From JADKAV01 sp963733395 (GTDB lineage: Bacteria; Actinomycetota; Actinomycetes; S36-B12; UBA10799): a stretch of 64,000 nucleotides of DNA. Below, piece after piece: positions 26,724 through 35,853 of this stretch. The stretch is taken from NCBI GenBank assembly GCA_963733395.1, contig CAVTCZ010000022.1:124001-188000 (forward strand), written 5' to 3'. The translations under genes were made by a program, and so were the position numbers. The notes under the pieces are model-generated. The model had not been told where the DNA came from and made no database searches. It worked only from the letters and a program-made list of their open reading frames with translations. Each line of letters opens with the position of its first letter. The first letter of the stretch is position 1.

Positions 26724-28300
26724 GGCGGCTCACCGCCGGACTGTTGCTGCTGGTTCTCCTGCTGGCGCATGCGTTCGTCGTGTGTCGTGGGCGAGTGGAC
26801 GCGGGCCGGGACCGCCGCGAGGACCCGGGTCAGTCGGGGCGTCGGTCGCTCCGGCGGCGTGTAGCGCACCGACGTGTCCTGCTCGCTGACCACCCAGGTG
26901 TCCTTGGAGCCGCCACCCTGGCTGCTGTTGACCACCAGCGACCCCTCCGGCAGCGCGACCCGGGTCAGGCCGCCGGGCAGCACGTAGATGTTCTCACCGT
27001 CGTTCACGGCGAAGGGCCGCAGATCCACGTGCCGGGGCGCCAGGTCACCGCCGTCGACCAGCGTGGGACAGGTCGACAGCCGCACGATCCGTTGCGCGAT
27101 CCAGCTGCGCGGGTCGGCCTCGACCTGTTTGGCCAGTGCTGACAGCTGCTGGTCGCTGGCCTGGTCGCCCACCACCAAGCCGTAGCCGCCGGAGCCGTCG
27201 ACCGGTTTGAGCACCATCCGGTCCAGCCGGCCCAGCACGAACTCCCGCTGATCGTGGTCCTGCAAGTCGTAGGTGTCGATGTTGGGCAGGATCGCCCGCT
27301 CCCCGAGGTAGTACTCGATCAGCGCCGGGACGTACGGGTAGATCGCCTTGTCGTCGGCCACGCCGTTGCCGACAGCGTTGGCGATGGTGACCCGCCCGGC
27401 CCGTGCGGCGTTGAGCAGGCCGGGCACCCCCAGCACCGAGTCGGGACGGAAGTGCACCGGGTCCAGGTAGTCGTCGTCGATGCGCCGGTACAGGACATGG
27501 ACAGGTTTCGGCCCGCGCACCGTGCGCATCCACACCTGGTCGTCGCGGCAGTAGAGGTCGCGGCCCTCGACCAGTTCCACACCCATCCGGCGGGCGAGGA
27601 ACGCGTGCTCGAAGTGCGCGGAGTTGTGCACGCCCGGGGTCAGCACCGCCACCTGCGGGTCCGCAACACCGGCCGGCGCCGCCGCCAAGAGGGCGTCGAG
27701 CAGCCGCTCCGGGTACTCGGCGACCGGCTGCACCCGCTGGTCGCTGAACAACTCGGGCAGCACGTGGGCCAGCGCGCGACGGTTCTCGAGCACGTAGGAG
27801 ACGCCGGAGGGACAGCGCAGATTGTCCTCGAGAACGGCGAAGACGCCCTGTTCGTCGCGGATCAAGTCGATCCCGGCGACGTGGATTCGGACGCCGTTCG
27901 GCGGCTCGATGCCCCACGCCTCCCGGTGGAAATGACTGGAACTGGCCACCAGCCGGCGCGGCACCACCTCGTCGTCGAGGACCCGGCGGGATCCGTAGAC
28001 GTCGGCCAGGAACATCTCGAGTGCCCGGATCCGCTGCGACACTCCCTGCTCGATGACCCGCCATTCGGCCGCGCTGAGCAACCGCGGCACCAGGTCCAGG
28101 GGCAGCGGCCGCTCCTTGCCGGCGAGGCTGAACGTGATGCCCTGACGGTTGAAGTACGCGTCCACCAACCTGCCGCGCTCGGCCAGCCCGTCCTCCCCGA
28201 GCCCGGCGAGGACAGTCTTCAGTGCTTCGACAGCATCGGCGTCGGCCAGGTCGCCGTCCATCTCCTGGTAGGGAGGCAGGACTGAGTCGATTCCGGGCAC
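26717..28300 (-). CDS. Circularly permuted ATP-grasp type 2 family protein
   Basis: A 527-residue amide-bond-forming ligase candidate. Recognisable blocks are PLPLDLVPRLLSAAEW, VAGIDLIRDEQGVFAVLEDNLRCPSGVSYVLENR, YRRIDDDYLDPVHFRPDSVLGVPGLLNA, VLKPVDGSGGYGLVVG (ATP-binding Lys and Gly-rich loop) and the RPFAV..LPGGLTRVAL..NSSQGGGSKDTWV C-terminus. GTG 28300 is preferred because longer forms overlap the upstream kinase-like gene by 40 bases. The tail after residue 490 is low-complexity (RMRQQENQQQQSGGEPPC). The acceptor and donor of the ligation are unknown. Confidence 0.9.
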   Translation of the reverse strand: MPGIDSVLPPYQEMDGDLADADAVEALKTVLAGLGEDGLAERGRLVDAYFNRQGITFSLAGKERPLPLDLVPRLLSAAEWRVIEQGVSQRIRALEMFLADVYGSRRVLDDEVVPRRLVASSSHFHREAWGIEPPNGVRIHVAGIDLIRDEQGVFAVLEDNLRCPSGVSYVLENRRALAHVLPELFSDQRVQPVAEYPERLLDALLAAAPAGVADPQVAVLTPGVHNSAHFEHAFLARRMGVELVEGRDLYCRDDQVWMRTVRGPKPVHVLYRRIDDDYLDPVHFRPDSVLGVPGLLNAARAGRVTIANAVGNGVADDKAIYPYVPALIEYYLGERAILPNIDTYDLQDHDQREFVLGRLDRMVLKPVDGSGGYGLVVGDQASDQQLSALAKQVEADPRSWIAQRIVRLSTCPTLVDGGDLAPRHVDLRPFAVNDGENIYVLPGGLTRVALPEGSLVVNSSQGGGSKDTWVVSEQDTSVRYTPPERPTPRLTRVLAAVPARVHSPTTHDERMRQQENQQQQSGGEPPC

Positions 28301-28328
28301 GCGCCAATCCTGCCACCACCTGGATTGA

Positions 28329-28910
28329 TCAAGGAAGTCGCGAGTCCATCCGTAACCGCCCGGAAACAACCGCCCGAGCGTCCCGTTCCCGCTCCCGGCC
28401 GTCGATGACCACCGCCTGCGGGTACAGCCGCCGGTAGTGCGCGAAGGCAGCCTCTCGCCCGCGGGGATCGTCGCGGATGCCGTCGGGCTCCCAGGGCAGG
28501 TCGGGGGCGACCAGCAGCACCAGGTCGTAGTCCACGGCCGCCACGGCGGACCCCAAATCGTCGGTCACCCCCGGCGGACCGGCGTCGTAGCCGGGGCGGG
28601 CCTCGATCGCGCAGAGGTGCCATACCAAGGGTGTCGCCGCATTGCCGTCGGCCAGCAGGACGCCGTCCGGATCGGTGGCTCGCAGCACCACCTCGGCAGC
28701 CGCTTCCGCCCCCTGATGCAGCAACGACGTCGCCCGCTGCTCGTGGTGGGACCACGGATGGCCGGGCGGCAGGGACTCGGCCAGGATGCGGCCCTGCTCG
28801 GGGACCACCACCACGGCTACCCGTTGCTCGCGCAACCAGTGCGCGAGGTGCGTGACGAGGGTCGTCTTACCGCTGGACTCGGGTCCGACGACCGCGATCC
28901 GCCGGATCAG
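28329..28910 (-). CDS. NadR-like AAA/P-loop nucleotide kinase
   Basis: 193 residues: IRRIAVVGPESSGKTTLVTHLAHWL has the Walker A loop GPESSGKT, and the layout (DLVLLVAPDLPWEPDGIRDDP..REAAFAHYRRLYPQAVVIDGRERERDARAV) is that of the ribosylnicotinamide kinase-like domain of NadR. There is no ATG/GTG/TTG at the expected position; a CTG at 28910 overlaps the upstream TGA as CTGA, exactly where an ATGA overlap would be expected. It is followed by the ATP-grasp gene after 28 bases. Confidence 0.75.
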   Translation of the reverse strand: MIRRIAVVGPESSGKTTLVTHLAHWLREQRVAVVVVPEQGRILAESLPPGHPWSHHEQRATSLLHQGAEAAAEVVLRATDPDGVLLADGNAATPLVWHLCAIEARPGYDAGPPGVTDDLGSAVAAVDYDLVLLVAPDLPWEPDGIRDDPRGREAAFAHYRRLYPQAVVIDGRERERDARAVVSGRLRMDSRLP

Positions 28911-29527
28911 GCGACCGACTGGTCGTCGGCCGGCTTGGCTGCGGCCTTGGCGGGCGCCTTGCGCTTGGCGGCGGGCTTCTTCTTCGCGGCCGGGGCCTTG
29001 GCCGGTGCGGGTTCCTGCGCGGCTTCCTGCTGCTGGGCCTCCAACGCCTCCTGCGCCTCGAGCTCCTTGGCGGCCTCCTCGGCCGCCGCCTGCACCTTCT
29101 CCGCGGCCTCGAACGCGGCCTCGGAGGTGGACAGCGCCGCCTTGTCGGCAGCCTCGCTGGTCACCTCTGAGGCTTTCTCCGCCTGCTCGGCCAGTTCCGC
29201 GGCGGCGTCGGCAGTGCTGCGGGCCACGGTGTCGACGGCCTTCGTCGCCTTGCGGGCGGCGGCCTCGGCGGACGAGCCGGCGTGCGCGGCGGCCTCTGCG
29301 GTGACGTCCGCGACGCTCGACACGCTCTCGGCTGCCTTCTCGGCGACATCGGCGACGGTGGCAGCCGCGGTGGCAGCCGTGCGGGTCACGCCCTCGGCGA
29401 GGTCGTCGGCCACGACGCCGGCCTTGCGGACCCAGTCCTCCCGACGGCCGTTCTCCCGACGCCTGCTCCACAGGATCCCGGCGGCCACCGAGCCGACCGC
29501 CAATCCGACCGCAACCAACCGACGCAT
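28907..29527 (-). CDS. Ala-rich membrane-anchored protein with Lys/Pro/Ala tail
   Basis: 206 residues, unknown function. One N-terminal membrane segment (RRLVAVGLAVGSVAAGILW) is followed by a basic stretch, then about 120 residues of Ala-rich heptad-like helix (VADVAEKAAESVSSVADVTAEAAAHA...), then a histone H1-like tail of AKAPAAKKKPAAKRKAPAK type. Such tails often bind DNA or acidic surfaces; this is inference from composition only. AAGGAAGG lies before ATG 29527. Confidence 0.7.
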   Translation of the reverse strand: MRRLVAVGLAVGSVAAGILWSRRRENGRREDWVRKAGVVADDLAEGVTRTAATAAATVADVAEKAAESVSSVADVTAEAAAHAGSSAEAAARKATKAVDTVARSTADAAAELAEQAEKASEVTSEAADKAALSTSEAAFEAAEKVQAAAEEAAKELEAQEALEAQQQEAAQEPAPAKAPAAKKKPAAKRKAPAKAAAKPADDQSVA

Positions 29528-29643
29528 GAGACACCTTCCTTGGACTTGTCCTAGCGCCAGCCTGCCACGACATGTCAGCGGGCGACAGGCGGACCTCGGG
29601 ATTGACCCGGGAACCGGACACCGGTTGTGGCCGTCCTACCACC

Positions 29644-29911
29644 ATGCGACTCGACCACCAGGTGCACCTCTCGGGGCTCAGGAGTGCGTCCGGCCGTCTG
29701 CGCTTCAGCGTGGCCTCACCGCAGTGCGACGGAGAACTGCGCCTGATGGTGCTCGACGATTCCGGCCGCGTGCAGCACCGCATGACCCTGCAACCCACCG
29801 GAACCCGCACTCCCCTGCAACTGACCGGCTTCCCCCGTGGGACAGGTCTTCCTGGTCTGCGCCTTCTGCGACGACGAACTCATCTGGTCGGCACCGGTGC
29901 AGGCGGGCTAG
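29644..29911 (+). pseudogene. Small beta-rich hypothetical protein, one frameshift
   Basis: Not recognised. Corrected product is 88 residues: MRLDHQVHLSGLRSASG through RTPLQLTGF in one frame, then PVGQVFLVCAFCDDELIWS and VQAG-stop in the next. One extra C in the CCCCC run at 29832-29836 accounts for the break. Alternating hydrophobic residues suggest a single beta sandwich; CAFC could bind a metal or form a disulfide. It could also be dismissed as non-coding, but frame use and the clean stop favour a real gene. Confidence 0.45.
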
Positions 29912-29950
29912 GGGCCGAATCGCCGATTGCCACCAGGGGCCGGCCACAAC

Positions 29951-29956
29951 TAGCCT
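29951..29956 (+). promoter_or_regulatory. -10 box for the beta-propeller gene
   Basis: TAGCCT, 6 bases, ATG 29963; identical hexamer and spacing to the box at 6685. Confidence 0.5.
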
Positions 29957-29962
29957 TCGCGC

Positions 29963-31879
29963 ATGCCCTCCCATCACGAACACTCACGTAATAGCCGGAC
30001 GACCTGGCGCAGGCGGAATCTCGCCGGTACCGCGGCAATCGCTGCTTCCGTGGCGACCGTCCTCGGCGGAATCGTTGCCACACCGGCGCTCGCGGCGGAT
30101 GGCGATCTCAACTTCGTCGAATGCCTCAAGGACACTGGCAGCCTGGGTGGGACCAACTGCCTGAGCCCGACTGGCACCGACGGGCTGGACGGCGCTTTCG
30201 CCGTGACCGTCTCGCCGGATGACCGGCACGTATACGTCGGTGGCTTCACTGACGATGCAATCGCCACCTTCTCCCGGAACGACACCACCGGCAGACTGTC
30301 GTTCGTCGAACTCGACAAGGACGGCCTCGGTGGCGTCGACGGTCTGGACGGAATCCGCGACCTCACGATCTCCGGTGACGGGGGCTTCGTGTACGCGACC
30401 GGGATCATCGATGGAGCAGTTGCCGTCTTCTCCCGCGATCCCGCCTCAGGAGCTTTGTCCTTCATCGAGGTCCAGAAGGACGGAGTCGGAGGTGTCGACG
30501 GAATGGCCGGAGCCACCGGCGTGACCATTTCGCCGGACGGGCGCAACGTGTACGTCGGTGGCTTCAATGACGATGCCGTGGCCATCTTCTCGAGGAATCA
30601 GAACTCCGGGAAGTTGACCTTCGTCAGTTGCCTCGAGGACACCGGCGGTCTGTCCGCCACCTGCCCGAGCACAGGGGGCGTGGACGGCCTGAAGACCGCG
30701 TGGTTCACGACCTTTTCCCCGGACGGCAGGTTCGCCTATGTGAGCGGACCGAACGACGACGCGATCGCTACCTTCAGCCGGGACCCGGACACCGGACAAC
30801 TCGCGTTCATCAGCTGTCTGGAGGACACCGGCGGTCGGTCCGCCACCTGCCCCAGCACCGGGGGCGTGGACGGCTTGAAGAATGCGGTGTTCTCCACGAT
30901 GTCCCCGGACGGGAAGTTCCTTTACGTGGTCGGCGAGGTGGACAACGCCATCTCCGTGTTCGGCCGTGACACCACCACTGGAGCCCTGACCTACCTCGAG
31001 ACCCACAAGGACGGCGTCGCGGGGGTCGATGGTCTCGCTTTCGCACTCGAGCCGGGGATGTCCCCAGACGGCAAGCAGGTCTACGTCACATCCACCTCCG
31101 ATGACGCGGTCACGACCTTCACCCGCAACGGCCTCACCGGACGACTGTCCTTCGACTCCCTGAAGAAGGACGGGGTCGCCGGGGTCGATGGTCTCGACTC
31201 CACAGTGGGATTGGCGGTCAGCAATGACGGCCGCCACGTGTACTCGGTCAGCCAGCTTGATGATGCGGTGGCGACGTTCACCCGGGATCCCGATCGCCAG
31301 GCCCCCGAGACGCTGAACCTCACCGGCCCGGGGGCAGGCACGTCCGACGGCACCCCGACGTTCACGTTCGACACCGACGACCCGCAGTTCGCAACATTCG
31401 AATGCCGCGTGGATGCAGGACCCTTCGAGGCCTGCGCGAGTCCGTTCACCACGTTCGCCCTGGCCGACGGGCCCCACCGGGTGGTCGTGCGTGCCGTCGA
31501 CACCGCAGGCAACGTTGACCAATCCCCCGCGCAGGCGAACTTCGATGTGCAACGTCCGGTCCCCACCGGTCCGGTCGGGCCGCCCGGCGCCAACGGCACC
31601 AACGGAGCGAACGGCCGGGACGCGACCGTCAAGTGCAAGGTGACCAAGAAGAAGAAGGCCAAGAAGGTGCGAGTCACCTGCAAGGTGAGATTCAGCGGGA
31701 CTTCGTCAGCGCAGGCCCTCTGGACACTGCGCCACAAGGGCAAGACCGTGGACCGGGGTATCGCGCAGGTTCGCAGCGAGCGAGCCACGGTCCGCCTGGT
31801 CAACGGGACGCTGTCGGGGCCCGGCAAGTACACACTGCGCATCGACGGACGGAAGGCCGCCAGCTTCGTGGTCCGGTGA
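29963..31879 (+). CDS. Secreted beta-propeller (lactonase/YncE-like) protein with collagen-like linker
   Basis: 638 residues, exported (signal peptide to about residue 43, ending ATPALA). Seven repeats of ~55-60 residues with the pattern DGLDG...SPDGR.VYV.G..DDA.ATFSRD..TG.LSF form a seven-blade propeller (about 50-440). The Asp-rich GGVDGLDG and DDA turns look like calcium sites. Then come one Ig-like domain (FECRVDAGPFEACASPF), a short collagen-like stretch (GPVGPPGANGTNGANG) and a very basic C-terminal beta domain. Likely a surface-binding or envelope protein; no enzyme site is recognised. Two blades carry an insertion CLEDTGG..SATCPSTGG that is almost duplicated. Confidence 0.82.
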   Translation: MPSHHEHSRNSRTTWRRRNLAGTAAIAASVATVLGGIVATPALAADGDLNFVECLKDTGSLGGTNCLSPTGTDGLDGAFAVTVSPDDRHVYVGGFTDDAIATFSRNDTTGRLSFVELDKDGLGGVDGLDGIRDLTISGDGGFVYATGIIDGAVAVFSRDPASGALSFIEVQKDGVGGVDGMAGATGVTISPDGRNVYVGGFNDDAVAIFSRNQNSGKLTFVSCLEDTGGLSATCPSTGGVDGLKTAWFTTFSPDGRFAYVSGPNDDAIATFSRDPDTGQLAFISCLEDTGGRSATCPSTGGVDGLKNAVFSTMSPDGKFLYVVGEVDNAISVFGRDTTTGALTYLETHKDGVAGVDGLAFALEPGMSPDGKQVYVTSTSDDAVTTFTRNGLTGRLSFDSLKKDGVAGVDGLDSTVGLAVSNDGRHVYSVSQLDDAVATFTRDPDRQAPETLNLTGPGAGTSDGTPTFTFDTDDPQFATFECRVDAGPFEACASPFTTFALADGPHRVVVRAVDTAGNVDQSPAQANFDVQRPVPTGPVGPPGANGTNGANGRDATVKCKVTKKKKAKKVRVTCKVRFSGTSSAQALWTLRHKGKTVDRGIAQVRSERATVRLVNGTLSGPGKYTLRIDGRKAASFVVR

Positions 31880-31902
31880 GACGCTTCCCTGCGCCGCAAG
31901 CC

Positions 31903-31908
31903 TAGGCT
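31903..31908 (+). promoter_or_regulatory. -10 box for the 156-aa protein gene
   Basis: TAGGCT, then CGGGCC and the GTG at 31915. The same TAGGCT-CGGGC-GTG arrangement precedes pta at 32532. Confidence 0.5.
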
Positions 31909-31914
31909 CGGGCC

Positions 31915-32385
31915 GTGGGCAACTTCGAAGTCATCGCCGTGCCGACCGCCGACCGCCTCGACCTTGAGGTCTATCGCGAGGTGGGCACCGTCGTGGGTTC
32001 CTATGTGGGCGAGCCGGTGGCCAACCCCATCACGGCGGCGTTGAAGGACGCACTGGCCGAACTCGACCCCTCGCAGGTGCTGAACACCGCCGTCGGTTTC
32101 GGGAACGCCGTCGCCCTGCTGGCACTGTCGGTGACCCAGGACGAGCAGGCGGCGGCCCGTATCGTCCGGGACACCCTGCGGCTGGGCAACGAGGACCCGG
32201 ACGCTGAGGCACTCATCCTGCGCATCCTCGAACCCCTGGACCGGGCCCCGGAGCAGATCAGTGGTGCGACCCTGACAGCGATCGCGAGCTACGGCGACAT
32301 GGCGGTGCGGCTGACCGACCAGTTGAACATCCCCCGGGAGACCCTTGCGGCTGCGGTCTCGGCGGCGGCCGCGAAGGTGGGTTGA
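31915..32385 (+). CDS. Hypothetical protein (156 aa)
   Basis: Not recognised. A soluble, mostly helical, acidic protein (GNFEVIAVPTADRLDLEVYREVGTV.. at the start, ..AAVSAAAAKVG at the end) with no Cys and no signal peptide. The GTG start is backed by a -10 box 6 bases upstream. It is followed by a strong hairpin and then pta, which has its own promoter. Confidence 0.65.
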   Translation: MGNFEVIAVPTADRLDLEVYREVGTVVGSYVGEPVANPITAALKDALAELDPSQVLNTAVGFGNAVALLALSVTQDEQAAARIVRDTLRLGNEDPDAEALILRILEPLDRAPEQISGATLTAIASYGDMAVRLTDQLNIPRETLAAAVSAAAAKVG

Positions 32386-32418
32386 CCGCCGGTCCACCTC
32401 CGAGTGCGGCCCACCCGG

Positions 32419-32475
32419 AGTTGTGCCCCTGGTGAGCGGAAACACGCGTGTCGAACGCTCACCAACACCACAACT
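32419..32475. repeat. Nested palindrome 3' of the 156-aa gene (terminator-like)
   Basis: Three nested inverted pairs share one centre: AGTTGTG/CACAACT (32419-32425, 32469-32475), TGGTGAGCG/CGCTCACCA (32430-32438, 32456-32464) and ACACGCGTGT (32442-32451). It starts 34 bases after the stop codon. The TGGTGAGCG arm resembles the GGTGAGCGAAAG arms at 55597-55675. Confidence 0.7.
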
Positions 32476-32531
32476 TCTCACGAACCGGCGAGGCGGCCCG
32501 GGCTCGTCCTGCAATCCGGCACGGCCCTTCA

Positions 32532-32537
32532 TAGGCT
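32532..32537 (+). promoter_or_regulatory. -10 box for pta-ackA
   Basis: TAGGCT, then CGGGCT and the GTG start at 32544; no ribosome binding site. Confidence 0.5.
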
Positions 32538-32543
32538 CGGGCT

Positions 32544-34622
32544 GTGGCCAAAGCGGTGTACGTGACGTCGATGGAAGCGGCCAGTGGGAAGTCCATGATC
32601 TCCCTGGGCCTGATGGAGGCCTTCAGCCGCCACACCTCCCGGGTGGGGTACTTCCGGCCGGTGGTGGCCAGCACCGGGGCCGATGACAACACGATCGACC
32701 TGATCCGCCGCAGGTACGGGCTCGCCCAGACGTACGAGCAGTCTTACGGGATCACCACCGACCGCACCCGCGGGGTGGGCACCTTGCAGGACGCCGATCA
32801 CCTGATCTCCGAGATCATGGTCAAGTTCGACGCCCTGGCCGCGGAGTGCGACGTGGTCCTGGTGGAGGGCACCGACTACACGGGTGCCAGCGCCGCGTTC
32901 GAGTTCGAGCTCAACGTCACGATGGCCCTCAACCTCGCCGCCCCCGTACTCATGGTGCTCAGCGCCCACCACCACCGCCCCGACCAGGTCCGCGGGGCGC
33001 TGAACGCCGCCCGCCAATCGTTGCAGATGCACGACGTCAACCTGCTCGGGATCGCTGTCAACCGCGTGGAGCACGAGCACATGCAGGTGATCCGGGACTC
33101 ACTGCACGGTCTTGCGGAACCGGTGTGGATCATCCCCGAGGAGCGCAGCCTGCAGTTGCCCTCGCTGCACCAGATCTGCGCGGAGTTGCAGGCACACATG
33201 CTGCTGGGCACCCAGGAGTCCCTGGACCGCGAGGTCACCGGCGTCCGGGTCGCGGCGATGACCCTGCCCAACCTGCTGGACCGGCTGCAGGACGGCGTCC
33301 TGCTGGTCACCCCGGGCGACCGGTCGGACGTCCTGCTGGCTGCGGTCACGGCCCGCTTCAGCGACCGCGTGCCCAGCGTCAGTGGCGTCATCGTGACCGG
33401 CGGCGTGGAACCCGATCCGCGCATCCTGTCGTTCGCCCGGGGCCTGGAATCGGCGGTCACTCCGCTGTTGCTGGCCACCACCGATACCTTCGAAACCGCC
33501 CACAAGATCGCCACCTTGACCCCGCAGATCCGGTTCGGGGACAACCGCCGGATCGCCGCTGCCCTCGGACTCTTCGAATCGGCGGTGGACACCTCCGACC
33601 TGATCGAGCGAATCCAGTTGGCGGACACCCCGGTGACCACGCCGCTGATGTTCGAGAACCGTCTGGTCCGGGCCGCCCGCCAGGAGAAGCGCCGGATCGT
33701 GCTTCCGGAGGGCGACGACGACCGCATCCTGCGCGCCGCCGACCAATTGCTGCGCCGGTCCATCTGCGACCTGACGATCCTCGGCTCCCCCGACGCGATC
33801 CGGGACCGGGCGCGGTCGATGGGCCTGGACATCAGTGGCGCCACTCTCATCCACCCGGAGCATTCGGACCTGCGCGACGACATGGCCCGGCTGCTGTGCA
33901 ACCTGCGCGAGCACAAGGGCATGAGCATGGACATCGCCCACGACGCGGTCACCGACGTCACGATCTTCGGGACCCTGCTGGTCAAGTCCGGGCTCGCGGA
34001 CGGCATGGTCAGCGGCGCCTCCCACACCACCGCCGACACGGTCCGACCGGCACTGCAACTGATCCGGACCAATCCGGGCGTGTCCGTGGTCTCCAGCGTC
34101 TTCTTCATGTGTCTGTCGGACCGGGTCCTGGTCTATGGCGACTGCGCGGTCAACCCGGACCCCAATCCCGAACAACTGGCCGACATCGCCATCTCGTCGG
34201 CGGAGACCGCCGCTGCCTTCGGGATCAAACCGCTCGTTGCCATGCTCAGCTACTCGACGGGCAGCTCCGGTGGGGGCGGGGACGTGGAGAAGGTGCGCAA
34301 GGCCACCGAGATCGTGCAGAGCCGCCGCCCGGACATCCCGGTCGAGGGACCGATCCAGTACGACGCCGCGGTGGACCCGGGCGTCGCGGCGAGCAAGCTC
34401 CCGGGATCGCAGGTGGCCGGTCGGGCCAGCGTGCTCATCTTCCCGGACCTGAACACCGGCAACAACACCTACAAGGCGGTGCAGCGGTCGGCGCGGGCGG
34501 TGGCCATCGGACCGGTCCTGCAGGGCCTGCGCAAGCCGGTCAACGACCTGTCCCGCGGCTGCACCGTCAAGGACATCGTCAGCACCATCACGATCACCGC
34601 CATCCAGGCCCAGGAGGGGTGA
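32544..34622 (+). CDS. pta: Phosphate acetyltransferase (long form)
   Basis: Interconverts acetyl-CoA and acetyl phosphate. 692 residues in three parts: an N-terminal BioD/CobQ-like P-loop domain (YVTSMEAASGKSMISLGLMEAF), a DRTGG regulatory domain (about 215-325), and the C-terminal catalytic PTA domain (about 360-690) with RIVLPEGDDDRILRAADQLL, SGLADGMVSGASHTTADTVRPALQ and LIFPDLNTGNNTYKAVQR. The long form is the type allosterically controlled in enterobacteria. Its TGA overlaps the ackA ATG by one base. Confidence 0.96.
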   Translation: MAKAVYVTSMEAASGKSMISLGLMEAFSRHTSRVGYFRPVVASTGADDNTIDLIRRRYGLAQTYEQSYGITTDRTRGVGTLQDADHLISEIMVKFDALAAECDVVLVEGTDYTGASAAFEFELNVTMALNLAAPVLMVLSAHHHRPDQVRGALNAARQSLQMHDVNLLGIAVNRVEHEHMQVIRDSLHGLAEPVWIIPEERSLQLPSLHQICAELQAHMLLGTQESLDREVTGVRVAAMTLPNLLDRLQDGVLLVTPGDRSDVLLAAVTARFSDRVPSVSGVIVTGGVEPDPRILSFARGLESAVTPLLLATTDTFETAHKIATLTPQIRFGDNRRIAAALGLFESAVDTSDLIERIQLADTPVTTPLMFENRLVRAARQEKRRIVLPEGDDDRILRAADQLLRRSICDLTILGSPDAIRDRARSMGLDISGATLIHPEHSDLRDDMARLLCNLREHKGMSMDIAHDAVTDVTIFGTLLVKSGLADGMVSGASHTTADTVRPALQLIRTNPGVSVVSSVFFMCLSDRVLVYGDCAVNPDPNPEQLADIAISSAETAAAFGIKPLVAMLSYSTGSSGGGGDVEKVRKATEIVQSRRPDIPVEGPIQYDAAVDPGVAASKLPGSQVAGRASVLIFPDLNTGNNTYKAVQRSARAVAIGPVLQGLRKPVNDLSRGCTVKDIVSTITITAIQAQEG

Positions 34623-35814
34623 TGTCGCTGATCCTCGTGCTCAACTCCGGCTCCTCGAGCATCAAGTACGAGTTGATCGACATGACCGGGCCGACGACCC
34701 TGGCCGGCGGACTTGATCGAACGCATCGGGGAGCAGAGCTCGACGGTGTCCCACGACGCGGGCGGCCGCACACACGTCATCGAACGACCGCTGGCCGACC
34801 ACCGGGAAGGACTGGCCGCCATGGCTGAGGCCTTCGACGCAAGCGTCCCGGTGCCGGCCGGGGCCCTGACCGCCGTGGGTCACCGGGTCGTCCACGGCGG
34901 GGACCGCTTCTCCCACCCCGCCGTCATCGACGACGCGGTGGTGGCCGCGATCCGCGAATGCGTCCCGCTGGCCCCGCTGCACAACCCCGCCAACCTGCTG
35001 GGCATCGAGGTGGCGATGCAGGCGTACCCGGACTGCCCACATGTGGCGGTCTTCGACACCGCGTTCCACCAGACGATGCCGGAATCGTCGTACCGGTACG
35101 CGATCGACCGGGCGGTGGCCGATGCCCACCGGATCCGCCGCTACGGCTTCCACGGCACATCCCACGCGTTCGTGAGCCGGCGGGCCGCGGACTTCCTGGG
35201 CATCCCCCTCGCGCAGTCCCGGGTGATCACGTTGCACTTGGGCAACGGGGCGTCGGCGTGCGCGGTCGCCGGTGGCCGCAGCATCGACACGTCCATGGGC
35301 CTCACCCCCCTGGCCGGACTGGTCATGGGGACGCGCTCCGGCGACGTGGACCCGGGCCTGCTGCTGCACCTGCTGCGCGCCGGGCTGACCACCGATGAGC
35401 TGGATGCGCTGCTGAACAAGCAGTCGGGCATGAAGGGCCTGACCGGCTACAACGACTTGCGACAGGTGCACGCCGCAGCCGACGCCGGGGATGCCGCTGC
35501 CGGGACTGCCCTGCAGGTCTACGCCCACGCCGTGCGCCACTACCTGGGCGCCTACCTCGTCGAGCTCGGCGGCGCCGATGCCATCGTGTTCACCGCCGGG
35601 GTCGGGGAGAACGACGCCGCCGTGCGAGCGGCGGTGTGCGAGGGACTCGGTGGCCTGGGTATCGAGGTGGACCCGGTCCGCAACGAGGCCACCCGCGGCC
35701 CGGACGCGGTGGTCGACATCGCCTCGACCGGTTCGCAGGGTGCGGGTGCTGGTGGTGCCGACCGACGAGGAACTCGAGATCGCCAGGCAGTCGCTGGCCG
35801 CGGTGCGGGGGTAG
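34622..35814 (+). pseudogene. ackA: Acetate kinase, two frameshifts
   Basis: Makes ATP and acetate from acetyl phosphate. Corrected length 396 residues. MSLILVLNSGSSSIKYELI starts at ATG 34622; the frame shifts near 34713 (extra T in GGACTTGATC; continues as LIERIGEQSSTVSHDAGG) and again near 35738-35740 (extra G; continues as VRVLVVPTDEELEIARQ to the stop). Core motifs are intact: HNP, FDTAFHQTMP, GFHGTSHAFVS, HLGNGASACAV and FTAGVGEND. The two shifts do not compensate for each other. Since pta is intact and coupled, I take these as sequence errors. Confidence 0.93.
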
Positions 35815-35853
35815 TTGCTGGCGGGGGCGTGGCGGGGGCTGGTCCTCGCCCCC

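Noticed and set aside
28437..30164. A 575-codon open frame on the plus strand across several minus-strand genes
   Set aside because: It spans unrelated genes on the other strand, has low-complexity Ala/Ser content and ends inside the signal peptide region of the propeller gene.
32544..33600. Separate BioD-like gene in front of phosphate acetyltransferase
   Set aside because: The frame is continuous into the PTA domain; the BioD-like and DRTGG domains are the normal N-terminus of long Pta.
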